Shown: piece by piece, positions 23,955 to 31,351 of the stretch
How positions within the stretch are numbered: position 1 is the stretch's first letter
How the letters are laid out: each line of letters begins with the position of its first letter
Source: an uncultured Eubacteriales bacterium
GTDB lineage: Bacteria; Bacillota; Clostridia; Oscillospirales; Oscillospiraceae
Length of the DNA: 41,901 nucleotides
Assembly: GCA_900550705.1 (NCBI GenBank)
Contig: URTG01000001.1
Span: forward strand, 1 to 41,901
Direction of reading: 5' to 3'
Made by a program: the position numbers and the translations under genes
The notes under the pieces: model-generated
Databases searched by the model: none
Told to the model about the DNA's origin: nothing
Seen by the model: only the letters and a program-made list of their open reading frames with translations

Positions 23955-24758
23955 ATGGCAATGGATGTGTTACAGCAGGCGAAGGCGTCCCTCACCGGGA
24001 ACATCGAGACCGCCCTGCTGGTGATTCACGACTACCGGGACAAGGCCGCCGAGCTGAAGGCGGAGGACGAGTCGAAGGGACCCGGCCGCCTGGCCACCCT
24101 GGCCGCCCTGGGCCACAGCCGCATGGAGGCCACCGCCCAGGCCTTGCAGACCGGTACGGCCCCAACGTATCCGTACAGCAAGGACCGCATTCTGCGGGTG
24201 CAGTTCAACCCCTCAGAGCTGACGCTGAACGCCTCCGCCGTGCCCAAAAGCGAGCAGGACGCCACCACCGGCCGCAGCCGCACCATGGCGGTGGAGACGG
24301 CGGAGCTGAATCTGACGGTGAAGCTCTATTTTGACGATATGCAGACCTACGACGCCTTCCTCTGGGATAAATTTACCCTGGGTCTCTCCGCCCAGACCGC
24401 CGCCAACGCCGTGAAGCTGGGCAAGAGCCTGGCGGGGAAGGAGGAGGTCCACAGCGTCCAGCGCCAGGTGGAGGCCCTGGTGGCCACCCTGCGGAACGCC
24501 TATACCCGGACCATCAGCTTTCGCTGGGCGGATTTTTCCTTCATTGGCCAGCTGAATACCGTCCGGGCCAACTACACCATGTTCTCCCCCTCGGGCCGGC
24601 CCATCCGGGCCCAGGTCCTGCTGCGAATTCAGCACGAGATGGACCCCACCATGCTCCAGGGGTGGTATAACAGCTTTGACCAGGCCTTCGGCGGCGACAC
24701 CAAGAACCTGGTCAAGCCGGAGCAGGACCGCAGCGCCCTGCTGAATTTAAGCCTGTAA
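23955..24758 (+). CDS. CIS tube/baseplate adaptor, Afp7/Pvc7-like (first copy)
   Basis: This 267-aa protein, starting at ATG 23955 after GGAAGGAGGG, carries the motif VQFNPSELTLNASA (about 80-93), then ETAELNLTVKLYFD, a region with VEALVATLRNAYTRTISFRWADFSFIGQLN, and YTMFSPSGRPIRAQVLLRIQHE. This order is typical of the CIS tube-adaptor family (Afp7/Pvc7, a gp53/LysM-type baseplate protein without the LysM tail here). It connects the tube to the spike hub. The first 70 residues form an extra helical head. It is followed at once by a paralogue. Confidence 0.8.
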   Translation: MAMDVLQQAKASLTGNIETALLVIHDYRDKAAELKAEDESKGPGRLATLAALGHSRMEATAQALQTGTAPTYPYSKDRILRVQFNPSELTLNASAVPKSEQDATTGRSRTMAVETAELNLTVKLYFDDMQTYDAFLWDKFTLGLSAQTAANAVKLGKSLAGKEEVHSVQRQVEALVATLRNAYTRTISFRWADFSFIGQLNTVRANYTMFSPSGRPIRAQVLLRIQHEMDPTMLQGWYNSFDQAFGGDTKNLVKPEQDRSALLNLSL

Positions 24759-24786
24759 GCGTGGAGAGAGAAAGGAGGGGACCGCC

Positions 24787-25554
24787 GTGGCCCTGAGCGA
24801 CATCGCAAGCGCCGCCAAGGGCGGCGTGCAGAAGGCCCTGCTGGTCATTCATAAGACCGACGCCGCAGAAATCGACTCCAGCCAGGTGGCGGCCGCCACG
24901 GCGGATGCCCTGTTCGAGGCCGCCTCCGGCCTGGGGGCCACCAGCGCCGCCCTGAAAGGAGCGGGGATGCAGGCCAGCGTATTGCAGGTGCAGTATAACC
25001 CGGCCTCCCTCTCCATCCAGGCCAACGCGGCCCCCATCCCCTTTACCTATTTGCAGCAGAACATCGACAGCGGCATCCCCAACCAGAGTCCCCGCCCCCC
25101 CATGGTGGTGCTGTCGGTGGAGCTGGTCTTCGACGCGATGAACCCCAAGGATGCGTTCATGGCGGAGAAATTCAGCCCCTCCATCGGCGGGGCTATCTCC
25201 TCTGCGGCGGGCCTGCTCCAGGCGAAAAAGGGGGGCTACACCGTCCAGCCCCAGACCGACGGTCTTGTTGCCGCCCTCATGCGCCCCGGCACCCGCGTGG
25301 TCACCTTCCGCTGGGCGGATATGGCCTTTACCGGCCAGCTCATCGAGGTCCAGGCGGAGTACACCATGTTCTCCGTCTCCGGCAAGCCCATCCGCAGCAA
25401 GGTGAGCATGAACATCGCCCAGCAGGTGGAGTCGGACGCGGACATCCAGTATTGGGACGACGTGCTGGACGACTTCTTCGACCAGGCCGGGGAGATGGGG
25501 GGCAAGGGCGCGGACCAGGCCCTGGGCAACCTGCTGAATCTGGGCGCGTTTTAA
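24787..25554 (+). CDS. CIS tube/baseplate adaptor, Afp7/Pvc7-like (second copy)
   Basis: This 255-aa product starts at GTG 24787 after AAAGGAGGGG. It repeats the architecture of the preceding gene: KALLVIHKTD near the start, VQYNPASLSIQANA, a VVLSVELVFDAMNPKDAF segment, GLVAALMRPGTRVVTFRWADMAFTGQLIEVQAEYTMFSVSGKPIRSKV, and a C-terminal acidic tail. The shared FRWAD-F-GQL and YTMFS-SG-PIR blocks make a tandem duplication clear, though the copies are well diverged. Two different adaptor rings between tube and spike are a reasonable guess; one may match the tube's six-fold and the other the hub's three-fold symmetry. Confidence 0.8.
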   Translation: MALSDIASAAKGGVQKALLVIHKTDAAEIDSSQVAAATADALFEAASGLGATSAALKGAGMQASVLQVQYNPASLSIQANAAPIPFTYLQQNIDSGIPNQSPRPPMVVLSVELVFDAMNPKDAFMAEKFSPSIGGAISSAAGLLQAKKGGYTVQPQTDGLVAALMRPGTRVVTFRWADMAFTGQLIEVQAEYTMFSVSGKPIRSKVSMNIAQQVESDADIQYWDDVLDDFFDQAGEMGGKGADQALGNLLNLGAF

Positions 25555-25584
25555 GAGAAGCTTTGACGAGAGGAGGGAGCCGCC

Positions 25585-26787
25585 ATGGCCCTGTCCGGTC
25601 TGTCCGGGTTATCCGGCCTGGCCGGCGCCGCCGGCGCCAGCCAGCTGACCTATGAGCAGCTGCAAACCAAATACACTGACTTCGCCCACCCCCGGGCCAG
25701 GGTGCTGCTGGGGGACAAGGTCTTTGACAGCGCCAAGACCGGCATGGTCCTCAACGACATCCATGTGGAGGTCACCTCGGGCTACGAGGCATCGGTGGCC
25801 TCCTTCCGGCTGTTCGACGCCTACGACCCCTCCACCGGCAAGTTTTTCTACGACCGGGTGAAGCGCCAGGTGCTGCTGGGCAACTCGGTCACCATCCAGC
25901 TGGGCTATCTGGACACGCTGGAGACGGTGTTCGTGGGCTTTCTCTCCGGCGTGGCCTTCGGCTTTGAGCCGGGGGGGCTGCCCTACATTGAGGTGAGCGC
26001 CATGGACGTGAAGGGGCTGATGATGGGCGGCTCCTACGCCGCCTCCCTGAAGGCCACCACATACAGCGCCGCCGTGAAGGAGATTTTAGAGCGCACCGGC
26101 GAGGGCCGCTTGCAGCAGCTGGGCGGCATCACCGAGACGGCCATCTCCAACACGCCGGATGCCAACGGAACCCCCTCCGGCTCCGCCCGGTCCAGCCCCA
26201 TCACCGTGGAGATGGTCAGCGAGAGCGACTACGAGTTTGTGGTCCGGGCGGCCAAGCGGTATAACTACGAATTTTTCGTGGACCGGGGCAAGGTCCTGTT
26301 CCGCCCCGCCAAGAGCGACGCCTCCGTGCTGATGGAGCTGGGCAGCGCCGCCGGTCTGCGGGGCTTCCGCATTGAATACAGCATCACCGGCGTGGTGGGC
26401 AAAATCGAGGCCCGGGCCATGGACCCGGGAAAGGGCAAGGTGGTGTCGGCCAACCGCGCCTTCAGCAACACCATCTCCTCCGCCGGAAAGGCCAAGCAGC
26501 TGGTGGGCAAGGGGAGCAAGGTGTATCTGGATGCCTCCATTACCTCCAAGGAGGAGGCGGAGGCCCGGGTGTCCTCCCTTATGGAGCAGATGAGCTACCG
26601 TCTGGGCAATTTAGAGGGGGACTGCGTGGGCATTCCCGACCTGGTGCCCGGGCGATTTATCCAGGTGTCCGGCCTGGGTGCGCCGGTGGACAACCGGTTC
26701 TATCTCACCGCCGTGACCCACGACTTCACCAGCGACGGCGGCTTCCGTACCCGCATCCAGGGCTGCGCCGCCCAGATCAAGACCTGA
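25585..26787 (+). CDS. Spike hub protein (VgrG N-terminal / gpD / gp27-like)
   Basis: This 400-aa product starts at ATG 25585 after AGGAGGGAG. After a Gly/Ala/Leu-rich head (1-20), VLNDIHVEVTSGYEASVASFRLFD and VTIQLGYLDTLETVFVGFLSGV are the strand pairs of the gp27/VgrG hub barrel. SPITVEMVSESDYEFVVRAAKRYNYEFFVDRGKV is the characteristic E-x-D-x-FV-x-R-L-x-x-x-x-Y-x-x-F segment of the phage late control D family. The C-terminal part (LVPGRFIQVSGLGAPVDNRFYLTAVTHDF) closes the second barrel. It lacks the OB fold and needle, which are supplied by the next gene. Together they equal one Afp8-like spike. Confidence 0.88.
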   Translation: MALSGLSGLSGLAGAAGASQLTYEQLQTKYTDFAHPRARVLLGDKVFDSAKTGMVLNDIHVEVTSGYEASVASFRLFDAYDPSTGKFFYDRVKRQVLLGNSVTIQLGYLDTLETVFVGFLSGVAFGFEPGGLPYIEVSAMDVKGLMMGGSYAASLKATTYSAAVKEILERTGEGRLQQLGGITETAISNTPDANGTPSGSARSSPITVEMVSESDYEFVVRAAKRYNYEFFVDRGKVLFRPAKSDASVLMELGSAAGLRGFRIEYSITGVVGKIEARAMDPGKGKVVSANRAFSNTISSAGKAKQLVGKGSKVYLDASITSKEEAEARVSSLMEQMSYRLGNLEGDCVGIPDLVPGRFIQVSGLGAPVDNRFYLTAVTHDFTSDGGFRTRIQGCAAQIKT

Positions 26788-26803
26788 AAGGGGAGCACAC
26801 CCG

Positions 26804-27664
26804 ATGGGGCTTTATGACATTATCGACGAGATTACCCAGCGCCAGGTCACCAAGACCGAGACGGGGGACAACCGGGTCTGGGGCGTGACGGTGGGCCTGG
26901 TGGCCAAGAACTTCGACCCCAACAGCACCGCCGCCGGCGGCTCCAACTCCGGGGCGGACGCGATGGACGGCCGGGTGTGCGTCACCATCCCCACCCGGGA
27001 CGAGAACGCCAACGAGCTGAAATGGGCCCGGGTGGCCATGCCCTCCAGCGGCAGCAAGTGGGGGCACTACTTTCTGCCCGAGGTGGGGGATCAGGTCCTG
27101 CTGGCCTTTGAGGGGGGCAACATCGAAAAGCCCTATGTCATCGGCTGTATCCCCCGGACATCGGATAAATTTCTGAAGGATTCGGTGGACAAGGACAACC
27201 AGTTCAAGCGCATCGTCACCCGGCACGGCACCACCATCGTCTTCGAGGACAACGCCCAGGACGAGGAGGGCGGCAAGGACAAGCTGACCCTGGAGACCGC
27301 CGGAAAGCGCCTGCAAATTCTCATGGACAACGAGAACGAGAAGATCCGCATCGGCGACAAGGCCAAGGAGGACTATCTGGAGCTGTACACCAAGGAGGGC
27401 TCCGGCACCCTGACGGTCCACGTCAAGAGCAAGATCACAATCCAGGTGGGGGACAAGATCACCGTCACCCTGAACGGCGAGTCCGGGGCGGTGTCCGTCC
27501 AGGCGGACTCCATCCGCCTGGAGGGCAGCAACGGCGTTTCCGCCAAGAGCGACAGCGCCGTCAAGCTGGAGGCGCCGCAGATCGCCGCCAACGCCAGCTC
27601 CGCCCTGAAGCTGGAGAGCGCCGGCACCGCTGCGGTGTCCGGCTCCACCGTATCGGTGGGATAA
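26804..27664 (+). CDS. Spike needle protein (gp5-type OB fold plus beta helix)
   Basis: This 286-aa protein starts 17 nt after the hub gene, with AAAGGGGAG upstream. Residues about 20-130 are a gp5/VgrG OB fold: VWGVTVGLVAKN, RVCVTIPTRDEN, LKWARVAMPSSGSKWGHYFLPEVGDQVLLAFEGGNIEKPYVIGC. Residues about 150-286 are short repeated strands (HGTTIVFEDN, RLQILMDNENEKIRIGD, LTVHVKSKITIQVGDKITVTLNG, and then Ala/Ser/Val-rich) that should form a triple-stranded beta-helix needle. No lysozyme domain or effector extension follows. The tip would be sharpened by the DUF4280 protein (15114-15500). Confidence 0.88.
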   Translation: MGLYDIIDEITQRQVTKTETGDNRVWGVTVGLVAKNFDPNSTAAGGSNSGADAMDGRVCVTIPTRDENANELKWARVAMPSSGSKWGHYFLPEVGDQVLLAFEGGNIEKPYVIGCIPRTSDKFLKDSVDKDNQFKRIVTRHGTTIVFEDNAQDEEGGKDKLTLETAGKRLQILMDNENEKIRIGDKAKEDYLELYTKEGSGTLTVHVKSKITIQVGDKITVTLNGESGAVSVQADSIRLEGSNGVSAKSDSAVKLEAPQIAANASSALKLESAGTAAVSGSTVSVG

Positions 27665-27682
27665 GGAAGGGAGGAATCAGAC

Positions 27683-28096
27683 ATGAAGGATCAGGCGTTT
27701 CTCGGCGCGGGGATGAAGTTCCCGCCCCAGATCGACCCGGGTACCGGCCGCTTTGCCGTGTCCGGCGGGACCCAGAGCGTCCGGGAGTCGGTCTATCTCA
27801 TTCTGATGACCAGCCGGGGGGAGCGGTGGCTGGAGCCGCGCTTCGGCAGTCAGATGGCGTCTTACGCCTTTATGGATACCTCGCCCACCATGCTGCGGAT
27901 GCTGTCCGACGACCTGCAGGACCTGCTGCTCAGCCAGGAGCCGCGGATCGACGACGTGGACGTGACCATCGACCCGGAGCAGAAGGACGGCTGCCTGCTG
28001 GTGAACATCCAGTACACCGTGGCCGCCGCCAACCACCGGGATAACCTGGTGTTCCCCTTCTATCTCAACGCTGCGCGAGAGGAGCCGAGCCTATGA
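27683..28096 (+). CDS. Baseplate wedge protein, gp25/GPW family (Afp9-like)
   Basis: This 137-aa protein has GTQSVRESVYLILMTSRGERWLEPRFGSQM, the typical gp25 core with a conserved E-R-x-x-x-P-x-F-G motif (the EPR loop). A helix follows (MLRMLSDDLQDLLLSQEPRIDDVDV) and then the last strands. The family seeds sheath assembly at the baseplate. Start: ATG 27683 after GGAAGGGAGG. Its stop overlaps the ATG of the next gene (ATGA), coupling it to the wedge protein. Confidence 0.92.
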   Translation: MKDQAFLGAGMKFPPQIDPGTGRFAVSGGTQSVRESVYLILMTSRGERWLEPRFGSQMASYAFMDTSPTMLRMLSDDLQDLLLSQEPRIDDVDVTIDPEQKDGCLLVNIQYTVAAANHRDNLVFPFYLNAAREEPSL

Positions 28097-31000
28097 GCCG
28101 CGACGAATATACCCTGGACCCCCGCACCCAGGCGGAGCTCTGCGCCCGGGTGGAGGAGCTGGCCGCCTCCTACACGCCGGAGTGGCGCTTCGACCGGAAG
28201 AACCCGGACATCGGCTCTACCCTGGCCCTCATTTACACCGGCCAGATGGCGGACAACCTGCGGCGGCTGAACCAGCTGCCGGAAAAATATCACACGGAGT
28301 TTGTCAATCTCTTGGGGCTGACCCTCAAGCCCGCCTATCCCGCCTCCGGCGTGGCGGTGGTGGAGCTGCTGCGGGGCACTGTGCCCGGCGTGGCCCTGCC
28401 CCGGGGCACCCGTCTCATGGCCGACGGAGCCGACGGCGACCCCGTGGTCTTCGAGACCGAGGGGGATGTGTATCTGACCAACGCCCGGATCACCGACGTG
28501 CTGTCTCTGTCCGGCAGCCGGGGACGTATTCTTCCCCTGCTGGGCGGACCCGAGGCCGCCTCGCTGATCCCGGAGCCGGTCCGGACGGAGGAGGCGCCCG
28601 CCCCCGGGGCGGAGCCGCCCCCGGAGGGGCGGGAGGAGGAGAGTCCCGCGCCCTTCGCCCTGTTTGACTATGAGGAGCCGGGGATCGAGAAAAACGCCCT
28701 GCTCCTCTACCACCGCAGTCTGTTCGGCGGGGACGGCGGCGTGCCCATCCGTCTGCGCTTCACCACCCCGGAGGGGACCCCCCTGTCTGAGGACCTGACC
28801 GACCCCGCCCGCTGGCGCTGGAGCTATTACGACGGCCAGGCCCTGCACCCCTTCGCCCAGGCGGAGACCAAGGACGGCGCTGTGCAGCTGCTGCGGGACG
28901 GCCCCGCCGCCCCACTCACCCTGGACGGGACGGACTACTACCTGCTGTGTCTGGAGGCCCTGGGTCCCGTGCCCGCCTCCCTCACCCTGGGGGATGTGCG
29001 CTGCGCCTCCCTCCAGGACCCCGCGCCCCCGGAGCGCATCCTCCACGGCGGCGAGGAGCTGGAGGCGGCGGCCTGCCTGCCCTTTGGGGACACCGTATCC
29101 CTGTTTGACGAGTGCTACCTGTGCGACGACCGGGTCTTTGCCCAGCAGGGGGCCAGACTGACCCTGTCCTTCCGGCTGGAGCACCGGACGAAGCTGCTGC
29201 GGCTTACGGCGGAGCAGGAGTCAGAGGAGCTGAAGATCATCAAGCGCAAGCCCCGGGCTGTGCAGTTCAACACCGCCTTCACCGCCCCGGAGCGGGTGGC
29301 GCTGGAATACTTCAACGGCCACGCCTGGCGCAGACTGCCCTGCGACGCCCAGTGGGGGACCGTTCTGGACGGGAAGCACGGGGGGGACGTGAGCATCTCC
29401 TTCCTCTGCCCGGAGGACTGGGCCCCGGTGCCGGTGAACGGCTACGACGGCCGGAGCCTGCGTCTGCGGATCATCCAGGCGGACAACTGCTATCTGCTGC
29501 CCTGCCAGCATACCGTGCCCGTGCTGCGGGACGTACGCCTGGCCTACGATTACCCCGGTCTCTGGAAGCAGCCCCAGCGGCTGCGGACCGTCCGGGGCAC
29601 CCGAATGGAGGACGGCACCCGCGCCCTGCTGGAGGGCGGCCCCGTGACCGCCTTTGCCCCGCTGCCCTACCCGGCGGCGGCCCTGTACCTGGGCTTCGAC
29701 CGGCCGCTGGAGGGCGCGCCGGTATCCATCCTGTTTGAGGTGGAGGAGAACGTCCCCTTCCGCATGAAGCCGGTGACCTATGAATACTCCACCCGCACCG
29801 GGTTCAAGGAGATGAAGGTGCTGGACGGCACCGAGAACTTCTCCCACACCGGCACCGTCCGCTTCCTGCTGCCCAGCGACTTCGCCCCCCTGGAGACCGA
29901 GGGGGTGCGCCGCTGGTGGCTGCGCCTGCGGGGGGACGAGGACCTGGCCCGGGGCTATCACGCCCGGGTCCGGGCCATCCGCCGCAACGCCGTGGACCTC
30001 CGCAACCGCCAGACCCAGGAGGAGGAGAGCTTCTATGTGGACGCCGCCGCCGCCAACATGACCTTCCCCCTGGCGGCCAGGAACATTCTGTCCGCCGAGG
30101 TGTTTGTCAGCGAGCTGGGCCAGCTCTCCCGCCGCCAGATGCGCCAGATGCTGGAGGAGCAGCCCCAGAATGTCCGGGTGGAATACGACTTTTTGGGGGA
30201 GATTACCGCCTTTTACGTCCGCTGGACCGAGGTGGAGACCTTCGACCGCTCCCGCCCCGGGGACCGGCACTATTGTATCGACCGGGTGCAGAACCGCCTG
30301 GTCTTCGGCGATGGGGTCCACGTCCGGATTCCCCAGGCCCGGCCCGAGGCCGCCATTCTGGTCCGGGCCGTCAGCTGTGACGGGAGCCGGGGCAACGTGC
30401 CCGCCGGGGCCATCGACCGGTTCTACGGCAACGTGATGTACGTCCAGTCCGTGTCCAACCCCGCCGCCACCTACGCCGGCAGCGATTTAGAGGACCTGGA
30501 CAGCGCCCGCCGCCGGGGGGCCGAGCTGCTCAGCAGCCGGGACCGGCTCATCAGCAGCCTGGACTTTGTCCGGGCGGTGCGGGCCTTCTCCGGGGCCATT
30601 GAAAAGGTCCGCTGCGTCACCGGCCGGGACATCGACGGGCAGGAGAACCCCGCCCTCATCACCATCGCCCTGATGACCCGGGACTACCGGGAGGGGGGGC
30701 GCACCTTCCACGACCTGCGGGAGCCGCTGCGCCGCCGGCTGCTCTCCCGCTGCGACGCCACGGTGACGCAGGACTGCCTGGTGCTGTCCGAGCCGATGTA
30801 TGTGGAGATCTCCGTCTCCGTCTGGGTCCGGGCGGAGGACGCCGCCCGGGCCTTCGATGTGCGGGACAAGATCCTCCGCTGTATCACCGACTTTCTGGAC
30901 CCCCTGTCCCGCCCGGGCCACCCAGGCTGGGACATCGGCACCCTGCCCACCGAGGGACAGCTGCGGATGCTGCTCCAGTCCCTCCGCTTCCCGGGCCATG

Positions 31001-31134
31001 TGGCCCGCATGATTGCCGTGGCCCGGTATACCGACCGCACCGGCATCCACGAGACCGGCCTGGACCAGCTGCCCCACACCCCCTTCACCATCGGCGTCAG
31101 CGGACAGCACCAGGTGCATATTGAATTTCAATAA
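28093..31134 (+). CDS. Baseplate J-like wedge protein (Afp11-like, gp6 family)
   Basis: This is a 1013-aa protein. The N-terminal RTQAELCARVEELAASYTPEWRF and TLALIYTGQMADNLRRLNQLPEKYHTEFVNLLGL are the standard opening of large putative CIS baseplate assembly proteins. The middle (about 150-600) is a long beta-rich insertion region. From about residue 795, SARRRGAELLSSRDRLISSLDFVRAVRAFSGAIEKVRC and SEPMYVEISVSVWVRAEDAARAFDVRDKIL form the baseplate J core. In Afp, PVC and T4 this protein makes the wedge that opens on firing. It overlaps gp25 by 4 nt. A 217-nt structured gap follows. Confidence 0.9.
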   Translation: MSRDEYTLDPRTQAELCARVEELAASYTPEWRFDRKNPDIGSTLALIYTGQMADNLRRLNQLPEKYHTEFVNLLGLTLKPAYPASGVAVVELLRGTVPGVALPRGTRLMADGADGDPVVFETEGDVYLTNARITDVLSLSGSRGRILPLLGGPEAASLIPEPVRTEEAPAPGAEPPPEGREEESPAPFALFDYEEPGIEKNALLLYHRSLFGGDGGVPIRLRFTTPEGTPLSEDLTDPARWRWSYYDGQALHPFAQAETKDGAVQLLRDGPAAPLTLDGTDYYLLCLEALGPVPASLTLGDVRCASLQDPAPPERILHGGEELEAAACLPFGDTVSLFDECYLCDDRVFAQQGARLTLSFRLEHRTKLLRLTAEQESEELKIIKRKPRAVQFNTAFTAPERVALEYFNGHAWRRLPCDAQWGTVLDGKHGGDVSISFLCPEDWAPVPVNGYDGRSLRLRIIQADNCYLLPCQHTVPVLRDVRLAYDYPGLWKQPQRLRTVRGTRMEDGTRALLEGGPVTAFAPLPYPAAALYLGFDRPLEGAPVSILFEVEENVPFRMKPVTYEYSTRTGFKEMKVLDGTENFSHTGTVRFLLPSDFAPLETEGVRRWWLRLRGDEDLARGYHARVRAIRRNAVDLRNRQTQEEESFYVDAAAANMTFPLAARNILSAEVFVSELGQLSRRQMRQMLEEQPQNVRVEYDFLGEITAFYVRWTEVETFDRSRPGDRHYCIDRVQNRLVFGDGVHVRIPQARPEAAILVRAVSCDGSRGNVPAGAIDRFYGNVMYVQSVSNPAATYAGSDLEDLDSARRRGAELLSSRDRLISSLDFVRAVRAFSGAIEKVRCVTGRDIDGQENPALITIALMTRDYREGGRTFHDLREPLRRRLLSRCDATVTQDCLVLSEPMYVEISVSVWVRAEDAARAFDVRDKILRCITDFLDPLSRPGHPGWDIGTLPTEGQLRMLLQSLRFPGHVARMIAVARYTDRTGIHETGLDQLPHTPFTIGVSGQHQVHIEFQ

Positions 31135-31137
31135 CAA

Positions 31138-31351
31138 GATTTGATTCTCTGCCCCTTCGGAGCGGAGAGAGGCTTAGCGCTGCCCGTCCCTTGTGAGGAC
31201 GGAAAAAGTCGGGAGGTTCCGCCTCGCTGCGGGCATGGAAAGAACGATGGCTCCCGCCTTCTGCGGAAGCGAAGCAGACACCCTATTTTCCCGCCCCGCA
31301 GGGGCGGGAAAATAAAAAATAACCCAACGAAACAAACGGGGAGGAGACCCT
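31138..31351 (+). other. Structured intergenic region between the two baseplate J-type genes
   Basis: This is the longest gap within the operon; all others are 100 nt or less. It has no convincing gene. It contains a 6-bp hairpin with a 7-nt loop (CCGTCC 31184-31189 / GGACGG 31197-31202), a possible multi-helix fold closed by GGGAG 31211-31215 and CTCCC 31251-31255 with GTTC/GAAC inside, a TCTGC/GCAGA dyad near 31259-31277, and a very strong 14-bp stem (separate entry). It is purine-rich before the next ribosome binding site. It could be a dispersed repeat, an mRNA-processing site or an RNA regulator. No promoter hexamers stand out. Confidence 0.5.
31284..31314 (+). other. Perfect 14-bp inverted repeat/hairpin
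   Basis: TATTTTCCCGCCCC-GCA-GGGGCGGGAAAATA forms a perfect 14-bp stem with a 3-nt loop. It is followed by AAAAATAACCC on the plus strand and by AGGGTG when read on the minus strand, so neither strand gives the GC stem plus T-run of an intrinsic terminator. It lies 37 nt before the start codon of the second J-type gene. Confidence 0.75.

Noticed and set aside
31284..31314. Inverted repeat as an intrinsic terminator
   Set aside because: Downstream bases are A-rich on the plus strand and no T-run follows on either strand; genes on both sides belong to one assembly pathway.
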